57,082 bases of DNA from Methylobacterium sp. WSM2598 (GCF_000379105.1 NZ_KB900609.1:6042684-6099765); one strand, 5' to 3'. Positions 28,418-37,969 are shown, counted from the stretch's first letter. Numbers and translations are program-made. Notes: generated by a model not told the origin, from the letters alone.

Positions 28418-29137
28418 ATGCTCACCCGTAAGCAGTTGGACCTGCTCCGCTTCATCCAGCAGCGGATGCGCGAGACCGGCGTCCCGCCCTCCTTCGACGA
28501 GATGAAGGACGCCCTCGACCTCAAGTCCAAGTCCGGCATCCACCGTCTCATCACGGCCCTGGAGGAGCGCGGCTTCCTCCGCCGGCTGCCGAACCGGGCC
28601 CGCGCGATCGAGGTCATCCGCATCCCCGAGGCGGTGGCGAGCGGCCCCGCGGAGGTGGTGCGCTTCACGCCGAGCGTCGTCGAGGGGGGGCGCTCCTCGG
28701 CCCCGGTCAAGCCCGCCCCGCTGCCGACCGCCCTGGTCTCCGACGAATCCGGGCACGCGGTCAGCATCCCGGTCATGGGCCGGATCGCCGCCGGCACGCC
28801 GATCTCGGCCATCCAGAGCCAGAGCCGCAGCGTCGCGATGTCGCCGGACTTCCTCGCCGGCGGCGAGCACTACGCCCTGGAGGTGCGCGGCGACTCGATG
28901 ATCGAGGCCGGCATCCTGGACGGGGACTTGGTGGTGATCCGCCGCCAGGACACCGCCAATACGGGCGACATCGTGGTGGCGCTGATCGACGACGAGGAGG
29001 CGACCCTCAAGCGCCTGCGCCGCCGCGGCTCGTCGATCGCCCTCGAAGCCGCCAACCCGGCCTACGAGACCCGGGTCCTTGGGCCCGACCGGGTCCGCAT
29101 CCAGGGCCGCCTCGTCAGCCTCATCCGCAAGTACTGA
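28418..29137 (+). CDS. lexA: SOS repressor LexA
   Basis: LexA represses SOS genes and cleaves itself when RecA filaments form. The 239-residue protein has an N-terminal winged helix (MLTRKQLDLLRFIQQRM ... GIHRLITALEERGFL), a linker, the cleavage site Ala125-Gly126 (GRIAAGTP), the nucleophile Ser160 (RGDSMIEAGI) and Lys198 (ATLKRL). All are intact. Length and linker are normal for alphaproteobacteria. Two LexA boxes precede it. Confidence 0.97.
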   Translation: MLTRKQLDLLRFIQQRMRETGVPPSFDEMKDALDLKSKSGIHRLITALEERGFLRRLPNRARAIEVIRIPEAVASGPAEVVRFTPSVVEGGRSSAPVKPAPLPTALVSDESGHAVSIPVMGRIAAGTPISAIQSQSRSVAMSPDFLAGGEHYALEVRGDSMIEAGILDGDLVVIRRQDTANTGDIVVALIDDEEATLKRLRRRGSSIALEAANPAYETRVLGPDRVRIQGRLVSLIRKY

Positions 29138-29599
29138 GGCAATTACCTCCTGAGGCAAGTACTGAACCGTCCCCGGCTCCGGTTCGACCCGTAACCCTCG
29201 CGCGGACGGCCGTCATCCGCCGCGCGCGAGCCCCTCTCGGCCCCGCAGATCGGGACGACGCCTGGTTGATCCCGGTCGAGGGGAAGCGCCGATGACGCGT
29301 GGTCCGGCGCGAACACCTTCCTTCCCGCAGCTGACGCATGGTGACGCCGGGCCGCGTCGCGATCAGGCAGGCGCGCGCAGCGTAGAGCAGGGTGATGGCC
29401 GGCCTCGCGCCCGCGGCGACAGTTTGCGTGTGGTGGGAGATGCGCTCCTGTGGCATGTCTCCACCTTGCGGAACTGCTGGTTGCGCGGCGGATCTGCGCT
29501 GGCGTAGGGGAAGCTTAACCGAGCCATCCGATACCTCGAAGCCGGTCCGAGGGACGGAGGAGCCGCTCCTGCGTCGGAGAGGCCAGTGCGGGGCACGAC
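29138..29599. other. Intergenic region between lexA and the HD-GYP gene
   Basis: It begins with a partial copy of the lexA end: gcaagtactga occurs at the lexA stop and again about 30 bp later. The rest has no convincing gene; a minus-strand frame of 111 codons here overlaps lexA and lacks a ribosome site. Confidence 0.5.
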
Positions 29600-30676
29600 A
29601 TGCCGGATGGCTCCATCCTGTTGATCGCGGACGATTCCGCGCCGGCTCTCGGGCTCGCGCACGAACTCGCCCGCCTGATGCCCTGCATCGCCATGCGGCC
29701 GGAGGATCCGCCGCCGCCCGGCCCGCACGCCGCCGTGGTGCTCGATCTGGGTCCGGCCGAGGTCGCGCTCGGCACCGGCCTGCGGCGCTCGATCAGCGGC
29801 CTGCGCGCCCGGGGTGTCCCCTGCCTCGGCCTCGCCCGCGACGCGCCGGCCGCCGCGCTCGCGCGGGCGCGCGGGGCGGCGACGGTCCTCAACGCGCATG
29901 CACCCTCGCACGTGATCGCGCGCGAGATCGCGGACGCGATCGCCGGCGAGGCCGCCGCGCGGGCGCGGGAGCCGCTCTGGCAGACCCGCATCCGCGCCGC
30001 CGAGGCGAGCACGCTCGTCACCCAGGCGTTTCACGCCGCCACCGCGGGCAGGGCGATCAGCCGCGAGGACATCGACCTCGGCACCGAGATCGTGCTCGAC
30101 GCGATGAGCGAGGCCGGGATCCGGGCGTGGCTCGACGTGATCCAGGCCCACGCGATCAGCGTCTACCAGCACTCGCTGGGGGTGGCCGGCTACGCGGCGG
30201 CCCTGGCGGGGCGGCTCGGCTTCCGGCACCAGGACCAGATGCGCCTCGTGCGGGCCGCCCTGCTGCACGACGTCGGCAAGGCGCGCATCCCCCACGCCAT
30301 CCTGGACAAGCCGAGCAGCCTCACGGAGGAGGAGATGGCGGTGATGCGCACCCATCCGGTGATCGGGGCGCAGCTCCTGGCCCGCCAGCCGGGCTTCGAC
30401 GCGGAGACCCTCGACGTGGTGCGCCACCACCACGAGATGCTGGACGGGTCGGGCTACCCGGACGGCCTGTCGGGCCGCGCGATCGGCGACCTCGTGCGCC
30501 TCGTGACGATCTGCGACATCTTCTCGGCGCTGACCGAGCGGCGGCCCTACCGTGCCCCGATGGCGGCCGAGGAGGCCTGGGCGGTGATGGAGCGGATGGG
30601 GCCGAAGCTCGACGCGGCGCTCCTCGCCGCCTTCCGCCCGGTGGCGCAGGCGGGCGCCGTCGCCCGCGCGGCCTGA
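29600..30676 (+). CDS. HD-GYP domain protein, probable cyclic-di-GMP phosphodiesterase
   Basis: The product has 358 residues. An N-terminal 120-residue part resembles a degenerate receiver domain. It is followed by a complete HD-GYP domain: His191, HD at 223-224 (LLHDVGKARIP), HHE at 277-279 and GSGYP at 283-287. All metal ligands are present, so hydrolysis of c-di-GMP is likely. The receiver-like part has DD at 11-12 and VVLDLG near 46-51, so control by phosphorylation is uncertain. No sensor kinase is adjacent. Confidence 0.88.
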   Translation: MPDGSILLIADDSAPALGLAHELARLMPCIAMRPEDPPPPGPHAAVVLDLGPAEVALGTGLRRSISGLRARGVPCLGLARDAPAAALARARGAATVLNAHAPSHVIAREIADAIAGEAAARAREPLWQTRIRAAEASTLVTQAFHAATAGRAISREDIDLGTEIVLDAMSEAGIRAWLDVIQAHAISVYQHSLGVAGYAAALAGRLGFRHQDQMRLVRAALLHDVGKARIPHAILDKPSSLTEEEMAVMRTHPVIGAQLLARQPGFDAETLDVVRHHHEMLDGSGYPDGLSGRAIGDLVRLVTICDIFSALTERRPYRAPMAAEEAWAVMERMGPKLDAALLAAFRPVAQAGAVARAA

Positions 30677-30692
30677 GGCGGGGCGCCGGCCC

Positions 30693-30709
30693 GGCTCCCG
30701 CGGGGAGCC
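30693..30709. terminator. Hairpin between convergent HD-GYP and ccoS genes
   Basis: A 7-bp stem ggctccc / gggagcc with a 3-base loop occupies the 33-bp gap between two converging genes. It could serve both strands. Confidence 0.5.
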
Positions 30710-30847
30710 TCAATCGTCCGCCAGCACGCGGTACTCGGCGCCGTCGATGTCCTCGTACTGGCCCGAGCGCAGCGCCCACAGGAAGGCGCAGAGGCCCATC
30801 CCGCCGAGGAAGAGGGCGATCGGGATCATCAGGATGAGCACGTTCAT
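30710..30847 (-). CDS. ccoS: cbb3-type oxidase assembly protein CcoS
   Basis: A 45-residue single-span membrane protein required for cofactor insertion into cbb3 oxidase. It has MNVLILMIPIALFLGGMGLC as membrane helix, then FLWALRSGQYEDIDG, the family hallmark. The ATG overlaps the ccoI stop (ATGA), so the two are coupled. Confidence 0.95.
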   Translation of the reverse strand: MNVLILMIPIALFLGGMGLCAFLWALRSGQYEDIDGAEYRVLADD

Positions 30848-33120
30848 GGCTGAGCAATCTCCGGCCGGTGGGGCGTCCGGCGCGCCCGCAGGGCGTTGAG
30901 CGTGACGATGACGGACGAGCCGGACATGGCGAGGGCGGCGATGAGCGGCGTGAGCAGGCCCGCGGCGGCGAGCGGGATCGCCGCGACGTTGTAGGCGGCC
31001 GAGACCCACAGGTTCTCCAGCATGAGCCGCCGCGCCGCCCGGCCGATCCGCAGCACCGCCAGGACCGGCGCGAGGTCGCGGCCGAGGAAGAGCGCGTCGG
31101 CCGCCGCCTGGCTGACATGCGCCGCGGTGACCGGGGAGAGCGAGGCGTGGGCGGCCGCGAGGGCGGGCGCGTCGTTGAGCCCGTCGCCGACCATCAGCAC
31201 CCGGCGGCCCTGCGCGCCGAGGGCCTCGATGCGGCGGATCTTGTCCTGCGGCGCGAGCCCGCCCTCCCACTCGGCGACGCCGAGGGCGCCGGCCGCGGCG
31301 GCCACCGCCTCCGGCCGGTCGCCGGAGAGGATCAGCACCCGGTACCCCTCCGCCCGCAGGCTGCCGAGCACCCGCTCCGCGTCGGGGCGCAGGGCTTGGC
31401 GCACCCGGAACACGACCGGCGGGGCGTCGCCGTCCTTGAGGCAGATCGCCGAGGAGCCGGGATCCTGCGCGAGGGCCCGCTCCGCCTCGGCCTCCGCCTC
31501 GCAGAACCGCGGCGCGCCGAGCCGCACGAGGCGCCCCTCGACCACGGCCCGCACGCCGAGCCCGGCCGCCTCCTCGGCATCGGGCAGCGCCCGGGCCTCC
31601 GGCACCGCCGTCGCCAGGGCGGCCGCCATCGGGTGCCGGCTCGACAGGGCGAGCCGCGCGGCGAGGGCCAGGGCCTCGGACTCGTAGCGCCCGGCCAGGA
31701 CCGGCTCCGGCAGGGTCAGGGTGCCGGTCTTGTCGAAGGCGACCGTGTCGATCGCCGCGAAGCGCTCCAGCGCCTCGCCGCTGTTGAGGAGGACGCCCTC
31801 GCGGAACAGCGCCCCGGCGGCGACGACCTGCACGGCCGGGATGGCGAGGCCGAGGGCGCAGGGGCAGGTGACGATCAGCACCGCCACGGCGGTGAGGAGG
31901 GCCGCGTGGAACCCGGCCCCCGCGGCCAGCCAGCCCGCGAGGGTGAGGAGCGCGGCCGCGTGGACCACCGGCACGTAGAGGCGCGTTGCCCGGTCGGCGA
32001 GGACCAGGGCGCGGGACTTCGCCTCCAGCGCCCGGCGCATCAGCGCCTCGACCTGGTCGAGCAGGGTGCCCCGCGTCGCGGCCGTGACCCGCACGGTGAG
32101 CGCCCCGCTGGCGTTGAGGGAGCCGGCATGGACCATGTCCCCCGGCCCGGCCGTCACCGGAGCGGTCTCGCCCGTGACGAGGCTGCGGTCGAGTTCCGAC
32201 CGGCCCTGCGCCACGACGCCGTCGACGGGCACCCGCTCGCCGGGCCGCACCAGCACCGTGTCGCCGGGGGAGAGATCGGCCACCGGCACGTCGCGCACCG
32301 CCCCATCCGCCCCGACCCGGGCGGCCGTCTCGGCGCGCAACGCCGCGAGGTTCTCGGCGAGCGCCAGGGTGCGGCGGCGCATCACCTGATCGAGCACCCG
32401 CCCGATCAGGAGGAAGAACAGCAGCATGATGGCGCCGTCGAAATAGGCGTGCGGCGCGCTCATCGCCGTCTCGACCACCGACATCGCGAGGGTCAGCACG
32501 ACCCCGAGGGTGATCGGGAAGTCCATCGTGATGCGGCCGGCGCGCAGGCCGCGCAGCGCGCCCTCGTAGAAGGGCCGCCCCGCATAGGCCGCCGCCGGCA
32601 GCGCCACCAGCGCCTGGATCCAGTGGAAGAGGTCGCGGTTCTCGGGCGTCATGTCGGAGACGTTGCCGGCCCAGACCGAGACCGCCAGCAGCATCACGTT
32701 CATGGACGCGAAACCCGCCACCGCGAGGGCGCGGATCAGCCGCTCGGTCTCGCGCGCCGCCACCGCGTCGCCGCGCCGGTGCGGGTCGAACGGGTGGCCG
32801 CGATAGCCCAGGCGGGTGAGCGCGGCGAGCACCTCCCCGATCTCGGCCGGCGCGCCGGGCGCCCAGGTCACCGAGAGGCGCCGGTCGGTGACGTTCAGGC
32901 GCGCGGCCCGGACGCCCGGGAGCAGGCCGATCCCGCCCTCGATCGTGCCGAGGCAGGCCGCGCAGCGCACGCCCTCGACCGCGAAGACGGCGCGGCTTGC
33001 CCCGTCCGGCTCCTCGGCCAGGAAGGCTGCGTAGTCCCGCGGCAGCGAGGACCGGGTGTTCGCCGCGCTCCAGGCGGCGTGCGCCTCCACGTAGGCGAGC
33101 GCCGCATCGGTGCAGCACAT
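30844..33120 (-). CDS. ccoI: Copper-translocating P-type ATPase CcoI/FixI
   Basis: A P1B-type ATPase that supplies copper for the cbb3 oxidase, 758 residues. The N-terminal metal-binding domain has CAAC at 53-56. The membrane CPC motif is at 419-421 (VTCPCALGLA) and the phosphorylated Asp is Asp463 (DKTGTLT); the hinge motif GDGLND is near the C-terminus. The start MCCTDAALAYVEAHAAW is typical of FixI. The longer frame to 33210 runs into ccoH. It lies 14 bp after ccoH in the ccoGHIS operon. Confidence 0.95.
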   Translation of the reverse strand: MCCTDAALAYVEAHAAWSAANTRSSLPRDYAAFLAEEPDGASRAVFAVEGVRCAACLGTIEGGIGLLPGVRAARLNVTDRRLSVTWAPGAPAEIGEVLAALTRLGYRGHPFDPHRRGDAVAARETERLIRALAVAGFASMNVMLLAVSVWAGNVSDMTPENRDLFHWIQALVALPAAAYAGRPFYEGALRGLRAGRITMDFPITLGVVLTLAMSVVETAMSAPHAYFDGAIMLLFFLLIGRVLDQVMRRRTLALAENLAALRAETAARVGADGAVRDVPVADLSPGDTVLVRPGERVPVDGVVAQGRSELDRSLVTGETAPVTAGPGDMVHAGSLNASGALTVRVTAATRGTLLDQVEALMRRALEAKSRALVLADRATRLYVPVVHAAALLTLAGWLAAGAGFHAALLTAVAVLIVTCPCALGLAIPAVQVVAAGALFREGVLLNSGEALERFAAIDTVAFDKTGTLTLPEPVLAGRYESEALALAARLALSSRHPMAAALATAVPEARALPDAEEAAGLGVRAVVEGRLVRLGAPRFCEAEAEAERALAQDPGSSAICLKDGDAPPVVFRVRQALRPDAERVLGSLRAEGYRVLILSGDRPEAVAAAAGALGVAEWEGGLAPQDKIRRIEALGAQGRRVLMVGDGLNDAPALAAAHASLSPVTAAHVSQAAADALFLGRDLAPVLAVLRIGRAARRLMLENLWVSAAYNVAAIPLAAAGLLTPLIAALAMSGSSVIVTLNALRARRTPHRPEIAQP

Positions 33121-33134
33121 GCGGTGTCTCCCAC

Positions 33135-33635
33135 TCAGTCGAGGACGAGGCGGCTGCGGCGGCGGAAGACCCGGCCGGTCGCGTCGGCGGCGTCGACCAC
33201 GAGGTCCCACTGGCCGGGCAGCACCGCCTCGGCCCGCCCCGCATAGGTGCCGGGCCGCGCCTCGGAGAGGGGGAGCACGACGTCCTGGCGCTTGTCGGTC
33301 GGGCGCTCGAGCCGCGCCTCGACCCGCAGCCCCGGGAGCGGCGCCTCGGCGCGGTCGCTCAGGCGGGCCGTGACGGCGACCCCCGCCCCGGCGCGCGCGA
33401 CCTCGGCGGCGAAGTGCCAGCCGCGCTCGGCCTGGGCGCGGGCGAGGCGGATCTCCGCGTTGTAGACCTGCCCGGCATGGTAGGGCGACTTCTCGTCGAG
33501 GCCCGACCAGGTGCGCAGGGCCGACGTGACCAGGAACGCGTTCGCGGCGGCGACCGTCCCGAAGAAGAGGAGGCCGATCATCAGGACGCGGCGGCCGGTG
33601 AGGGGCGCGCCGGGGGGGGACATCGTGCTCGCCAT
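33135..33635 (-). CDS. ccoH: cbb3 oxidase assembly protein CcoH/FixH
   Basis: A 166-residue membrane-anchored assembly factor of cbb3 oxidase. A membrane helix at about 17-37 (VLMIGLLFFGTVAAANAFLV) is followed by a periplasmic domain with YHAGQVYN and the immunoglobulin-like end typical of FixH. Its ATG is 2 bp from the ccoG stop. Confidence 0.93.
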   Translation of the reverse strand: MASTMSPPGAPLTGRRVLMIGLLFFGTVAAANAFLVTSALRTWSGLDEKSPYHAGQVYNAEIRLARAQAERGWHFAAEVARAGAGVAVTARLSDRAEAPLPGLRVEARLERPTDKRQDVVLPLSEARPGTYAGRAEAVLPGQWDLVVDAADATGRVFRRRSRLVLD

Positions 33636-33637
33636 GG

Positions 33638-35128
33638 TCAGGGGGCCTTGAAGTGATCCTGCGCGGTGGCGGTCTCGCCCGAGTCGAGATCGGTGACGCG
33701 CAGGGTGAGGGGGGTGGACTTGTCGCGGCCGGCGCCGGCCGGCGCGAAGGCGAGGGCCCGGAATTCCTGCGTGGCGTCCGGGCCGACCGCGAGGCGGCCG
33801 TCCGGCGCGCCCAGCACCTCGACCCGCAGGTCCGGCACGCCCTCGACGGCGAGGGCGAAGCGGCGGACCTCCGGACGCTTGTTGACGATGCGCAGGGTCA
33901 GGCCGTTGCGGATGGTGCCGTCCGCCAGGGTGACGAAGAGCGGGTTGCGGTCGTGCAGGACGCTGAGGCTGGTGAAGCTGCGCGTGGCGAGCCCGACCAG
34001 CATGGTGCCCCCGACCGCCGCGACGAGCAGGCCGTACAGCACCGTGCGCGGCCGCACGAGGCGGGTCACCGGGGCCTCGCCGCGCCGCCGCCGCTCGCAA
34101 TTCGCCTCCGTGTCGTAGGCGATGAGGCCGCGCGGCCGGCCGAGCTTGGTCATCACCGCGTCGCAGGCATCCGCGCAGAGGCCGCACTGGATGCAGGGCA
34201 TCTGCAGCCCGTCGCGGATGTCGACCCCGGTCGGGCACACGACGACGCATTGGCGGCAATCGACGCAGTCCCCCGCGGGCTCGCCGGCGCGGCGCAGGGC
34301 CTGGGCCCGCTTGGCGGCGGTGCGGGGCTCGCCGCGGTCGTACCGGTAGGTGATGGCGAGGGAATCGTCGTCGGTGAGCGCGCCCTGGATGCGCGGCCAG
34401 GGGCACATGTAGGTGCAGACCTGCTCGCGCATGTGGCCGGCGAGGGTGTAGGTGGTGAAGGTCAGGGTCAGGATCGCCGCGTAGGCGGCGGGCGGGGCCT
34501 GGAAGGTGGCGAGCTGGTGCACCAGGGTCGGCGCGTCCGCGAAGTAGAGGACCCAGGCGCCGCCGGTCCACCACGCGATGCCGATCCAGATCGCGTGCTT
34601 GAGGATCCGGGCGCTCAGCTTCTCGAGCGACCAGGGCGCGGCGTCGAGGCGCATGCGGGCGCGCCGGTCGCCCTCGATCAGGCGCTCGATGCCGAGGAAG
34701 AGGTCGGTCCAGACCGTCTGCGGGCAGAGGTAGCCGCACCAGACCCGGCCCGCCACCGCGTTCATGAAGAACAGCGTGAAGGCCGCCAGGATCAGCAGCC
34801 CCATCACGTAGGTGACCTCCTGCGGCCACAGCTCGATCGAGAAGAAGTAGAGGCGGCCGCGGTCGAGGTCGATCAGCACCGCCTGGGACGGCTCGTGCGG
34901 GCCGCGGTCCCAGCGCAGGAAGGGCACGAGGTAGTAGATCGCCAGCGTGACGGCGAGCACGCACCAGCGGATGGTGCGGAAGGTGCCGCGCACGCCCTGC
35001 GGGTGGATCTTCCGGCGCGCCGCGTAGAGCTGGCCCGTCTCCTCGGGCACGACGCCCGGGACGACGCGCTCGCGCCCGACGAGGAGGGTGGTGGTCCCCG
35101 CCCTGGGGGCGGTGTCGAGAGCGTCCAT
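33638..35128 (-). CDS. ccoG: cbb3 oxidase accessory ferredoxin CcoG/FixG
   Basis: A membrane protein with two [4Fe-4S] clusters that takes part in copper reduction for cbb3 oxidase maturation, 496 residues. It has several membrane helices, the polyferredoxin segment GRVWCGYLCPQTVW, then CVDCRQCVVVCP and CIQCGLCADACD, and a C-terminal IG-like domain. The ATG at 35128 (MDALDTAPRAG) follows aggat; the frame extends upstream without a site. It heads ccoGHIS and has a FixK-type box 71 bp upstream. The structural ccoNOQP genes are not in this window. Confidence 0.95.
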   Translation of the reverse strand: MDALDTAPRAGTTTLLVGRERVVPGVVPEETGQLYAARRKIHPQGVRGTFRTIRWCVLAVTLAIYYLVPFLRWDRGPHEPSQAVLIDLDRGRLYFFSIELWPQEVTYVMGLLILAAFTLFFMNAVAGRVWCGYLCPQTVWTDLFLGIERLIEGDRRARMRLDAAPWSLEKLSARILKHAIWIGIAWWTGGAWVLYFADAPTLVHQLATFQAPPAAYAAILTLTFTTYTLAGHMREQVCTYMCPWPRIQGALTDDDSLAITYRYDRGEPRTAAKRAQALRRAGEPAGDCVDCRQCVVVCPTGVDIRDGLQMPCIQCGLCADACDAVMTKLGRPRGLIAYDTEANCERRRRGEAPVTRLVRPRTVLYGLLVAAVGGTMLVGLATRSFTSLSVLHDRNPLFVTLADGTIRNGLTLRIVNKRPEVRRFALAVEGVPDLRVEVLGAPDGRLAVGPDATQEFRALAFAPAGAGRDKSTPLTLRVTDLDSGETATAQDHFKAP

Positions 35129-35198
35129 CCGGCGAGATCCTGCCCGCCGGGAGGGCGGGCGCTGCCGGTCTCCGTCGCGCGGGCGGGGGCCGCGCGCC

Positions 35199-35212
35199 TT
35201 GATCTGGCGCAA
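35199..35212 (-). promoter_or_regulatory. FixK/FNR-type box upstream of ccoG
   Basis: TTGA-N6-GCAA (ttga tctggc gcaa; TTGC-N6-TCAA on the coding strand) is 71 bp before the ccoG ATG. It fits the consensus TTG(A/C)-N6-(T/G)CAA and implies induction at low oxygen. The rest of 35129-35427 holds no gene. Confidence 0.75.
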
Positions 35213-35427
35213 ACCGGACGCGTGCGGGGCGGCGGTTGCGGAGCGTGGCGGAGGGCGCGGTCGCGTTGATCGCGCGGGTCACCGCGCGTGACGCGGGACG
35301 GGCGGCGCTGGCCGCCGGGCGCGCCGAGCCCGGCGCACGCCCGCTCTCCGCTCCGGTTCCGCCACGAGCCTCCACGGCCCATCGGGCGCCCGGCGGATGA
35401 CCCGCCGGCCTGCCGAGGCAGGTCCGC

Positions 35428-35610
35428 TCAGCCGTGCCCCAGCATCGCCAGGACCGCGTGGATCAGGGTCGCGCCGCCGATCGGCGCGATCAGCAGGAGC
35501 AGGGCGTTCACGACGACCAGCCACAGGAGCAGCTGCTCCTGGCGCCGGGTCAGCCGAGGCCGGCGGGGGGGCGGCTCCCAGAACGGCTTCCATCCTCCCT
35601 CGGCGTACAT
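35428..35610 (-). CDS. Small single-span membrane protein
   Basis: A 60-residue product starting MYAEGGWKPFWEPPPRRP with one membrane helix (about 29-50, LLLWLVVVNALLLLIAPIGG). The ATG at 35610 has ggtggag 6 bases upstream; a GTG four codons earlier is possible. Function unknown. It is located between the cco and pgl operons on the same strand. Confidence 0.65.
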   Translation of the reverse strand: MYAEGGWKPFWEPPPRRPRLTRRQEQLLLWLVVVNALLLLIAPIGGATLIHAVLAMLGHG

Positions 35611-35724
35611 CGGCGTCTCCACCTCGTCGCGGTTCCGGCGATCCTGGGCGCTTTCCGACAGCGTGGAAACCGGGCGCGTCGCGGCAAATGAACCGCGGCC
35701 GCGCGGGAGGCGGCGGGGATCGCG

Positions 35725-36444
35725 TCAGCCGGCCGCGGCCGCGTCGAGCAGCCAGACGAGGTCGCCCGCGGACCGGACGCGGCCGGCCGGCAGGTCCTCC
35801 CCCGCGGCGAGGCGCGCCAGCGGCGCGCGCTTGCCCTCGCCGGTGACGAGGACGAGCACCAGCCGCGCCGAGGCCAGGGCCGGGAAGGTCAGGCTCACCC
35901 GCGGCACGAAGGGCGCGAGCCCGGCCTCCGGGACGGCGACGACCCAGGCTTCCGCCGCGAGTTCCGGCTTGCCCGGGAACAGCGAGGCCGTGTGCCCGTC
36001 CTCGCCGAGGCCGAGCAGCACGAGGTCGAACAGGGGCCGGGCCGGGTCGAGGACCGCGCCCCCGTAGGCGGCCCGCAGCCGGTCCGCGTAGGCCTCCGCC
36101 GCGGCCTCCGGGCTCGGCCCGGTCGGGATCGGGTGGAGGTGGCCCGGCGGCAGCGGCGAATCGGGACCGAAGGCCTCCTCGACCATGCGCCGGTTGCTGC
36201 CGGCCTCCGGCGCGGGGCCGACGCGCTCGTCCCCGAAGAACCAGTGGATCCGCCCCCAGGGCAGCCGCGTGCGGAAGTCCGGGCCGGCGAGCAGCCCGTA
36301 GAGGCGCCTGGGCGTCGAACCGCCCGCCAGCGCGACCCGGCAGGTCCCGGGTGCCGCGGCGAGCGCCACCAGCCGCTCGGCCGCCGCCCGGGCGACCGCC
36401 TCCGCGTCGGGCAGCACCTCGGTTCCGGGAGGCAGGATCGCCAT
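35725..36444 (-). CDS. pgl: 6-phosphogluconolactonase
   Basis: Pgl hydrolyses 6-phosphogluconolactone in the oxidative pentose phosphate or Entner-Doudoroff route. The 239-residue protein has the family motifs VALAGGSTPRRLYGLL, IHWFFGDERVGP and LGLGEDGHTASLFPG. The ATG (MAILPPGTEVL) lies 1 bp past the zwf stop. It is last in the tal-pgi, gnd, zwf, pgl operon. Confidence 0.96.
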   Translation of the reverse strand: MAILPPGTEVLPDAEAVARAAAERLVALAAAPGTCRVALAGGSTPRRLYGLLAGPDFRTRLPWGRIHWFFGDERVGPAPEAGSNRRMVEEAFGPDSPLPPGHLHPIPTGPSPEAAAEAYADRLRAAYGGAVLDPARPLFDLVLLGLGEDGHTASLFPGKPELAAEAWVVAVPEAGLAPFVPRVSLTFPALASARLVLVLVTGEGKRAPLARLAAGEDLPAGRVRSAGDLVWLLDAAAAG

Positions 36445-36445
36445 G

Positions 36446-37969
36446 TCAGTGCGTCCCCAGCGGGCGCCACGCCCGCCCGTCGCGCGCCAGGAGGTCGTCC
36501 GCCTCGGCCGGGCCGGCGCTCCCGGCGGGGTAGGGGGCGGGCTCGCGCGCGGGCGCATCGAGGATCGGCTGCACGATGCGCCAGCCCGCCTCGATCATGT
36601 CGGCCCGCTGGAACAGGGTCGAATCGCCCGTCATCGCGTCGTAGATCAGCGTCTCGTAGCCGGTGCTCGCCTCGACCTGGAAGAAGTCCCGGTAGCAGAA
36701 GCGCATCTCCACGGTGTCGAGCCGCACGCTCGGCCCCGGCACCTTGGCGCCGAATTGCAGCGAGATGCCCTCGTCGGGCTGCAATTGCAGCATCAGCCAG
36801 TTCTCGACCGCCGCGTCGACGCCGGTCCCGCGGAACAGGGCGAGGGGCGCCTGCTTGAAGCGGATCGCGATCTCGGTGTCGCGCCGTGCCATCGCCTTGC
36901 CGGTGCGCAGGTAGAACGGCACCCCGGCCCAGCGCCAATTGTCGATCCCGAGCTTGAGCGCCACGAACGTCTCGGTGCGGCTGTCCGCGGCGACGTCGGG
37001 CTCGCGCCGGTAATCGGGCACGCGGCGATCCTGCACCCGGCCCGCCGCATACTGCCCGCGCACCGCCGCCTCGACGGCGGCCGAGGGGGTGGCGAGCAGC
37101 ACCTCCTCCTTCTTGTCGCGCACCGCCTCGGGCGCGAAGGAGATCGGCGGCTCCATGGCGACCAGGGTGTAGAGCTGGAACAGGTGGTTCGGCACCATGT
37201 CCCGGAGCGCGCCCGTCGCCTCGTAGAAGCGCCCGCGGCCCTCGACGCCCACGGTCTCCGCCACGGTGATCTGCACGTGGTCGATGTGGTCGCGGTTCCA
37301 GAGCGGCTCGAACAGCCCGTTCCCGAACCGGAAGGTCATGATGTTCTGGACCGTCTCCTTGCCGAGGAAATGGTCGATGCGGAAGATCTGGTCCTCCGCG
37401 AGCACCTCGCGGATCTCGCGGTTGAGGGCCTGGGCCGAGGCGAGGTCGTGGCCGAAGGGCTTCTCGATGATCACCCGCCGCCACGCGCCCTCCGGCGCCC
37501 GGGTGAGCCCCGCCTGCCCGAGCCGCGTCACCGTCGGTCCGAACAGGCTCGCCGCCACCGCGAGGTAGAACAGGGCGCTGCCGCCCTCCGGCGCCCCCGC
37601 CACCTCGGCGAGGCGGGCCTTCAGGTGCGCGAAGGTCCCGGCCTCGGCGAGGTCGCCCGACAGGTAGGTGATCCGCCGCGCGAGGCGGTTCCAGACCGCC
37701 TCGTCGAAGGAGCCGCCGCCCGCCTCGCCGCCCTTGGCGGTCACGAAGCCCCGCACCTTCCCGGTGAGGTCGTCGCGATAGGCCTCCGAGGACATCTCGC
37801 TGCGGCTCACCCCGACGATCGCGAAGCGCTCCGGCAGGAGGTTCCAGCGCGCGAGGTGGTAGAGGGCCGGCATCAGGAGCCGGTGCGTCAGGTCGCCGGT
37901 CGCCCCGAAGATCACCAGGGTGCAGGCGGGGGCGGGCGGGGCGCTCGTGCGGCCGATCCGTTCGGTCAT
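36446..37969 (-). CDS. zwf: Glucose-6-phosphate 1-dehydrogenase
   Basis: Zwf oxidises glucose 6-phosphate with NAD(P). The 507-residue product has the dinucleotide motif IFGATGDLTHR (22-27 in the core), the lysine motif IIEKPFGHDL and the catalytic site FRIDHFLGKE. The start at 37969 (MTERIGRTSAPP) follows gccccc-rich leader sequence; a frame to 38092 is not family-like. It is followed immediately by pgl. Confidence 0.97.
   Translation of the reverse strand: MTERIGRTSAPPAPACTLVIFGATGDLTHRLLMPALYHLARWNLLPERFAIVGVSRSEMSSEAYRDDLTGKVRGFVTAKGGEAGGGSFDEAVWNRLARRITYLSGDLAEAGTFAHLKARLAEVAGAPEGGSALFYLAVAASLFGPTVTRLGQAGLTRAPEGAWRRVIIEKPFGHDLASAQALNREIREVLAEDQIFRIDHFLGKETVQNIMTFRFGNGLFEPLWNRDHIDHVQITVAETVGVEGRGRFYEATGALRDMVPNHLFQLYTLVAMEPPISFAPEAVRDKKEEVLLATPSAAVEAAVRGQYAAGRVQDRRVPDYRREPDVAADSRTETFVALKLGIDNWRWAGVPFYLRTGKAMARRDTEIAIRFKQAPLALFRGTGVDAAVENWLMLQLQPDEGISLQFGAKVPGPSVRLDTVEMRFCYRDFFQVEASTGYETLIYDAMTGDSTLFQRADMIEAGWRIVQPILDAPAREPAPYPAGSAGPAEADDLLARDGRAWRPLGTH

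Noticed and set aside
29121..29456. A 111-codon minus-strand frame after lexA
   Set aside because: It overlaps the lexA 3' end, lacks a ribosome site and shows no motif.
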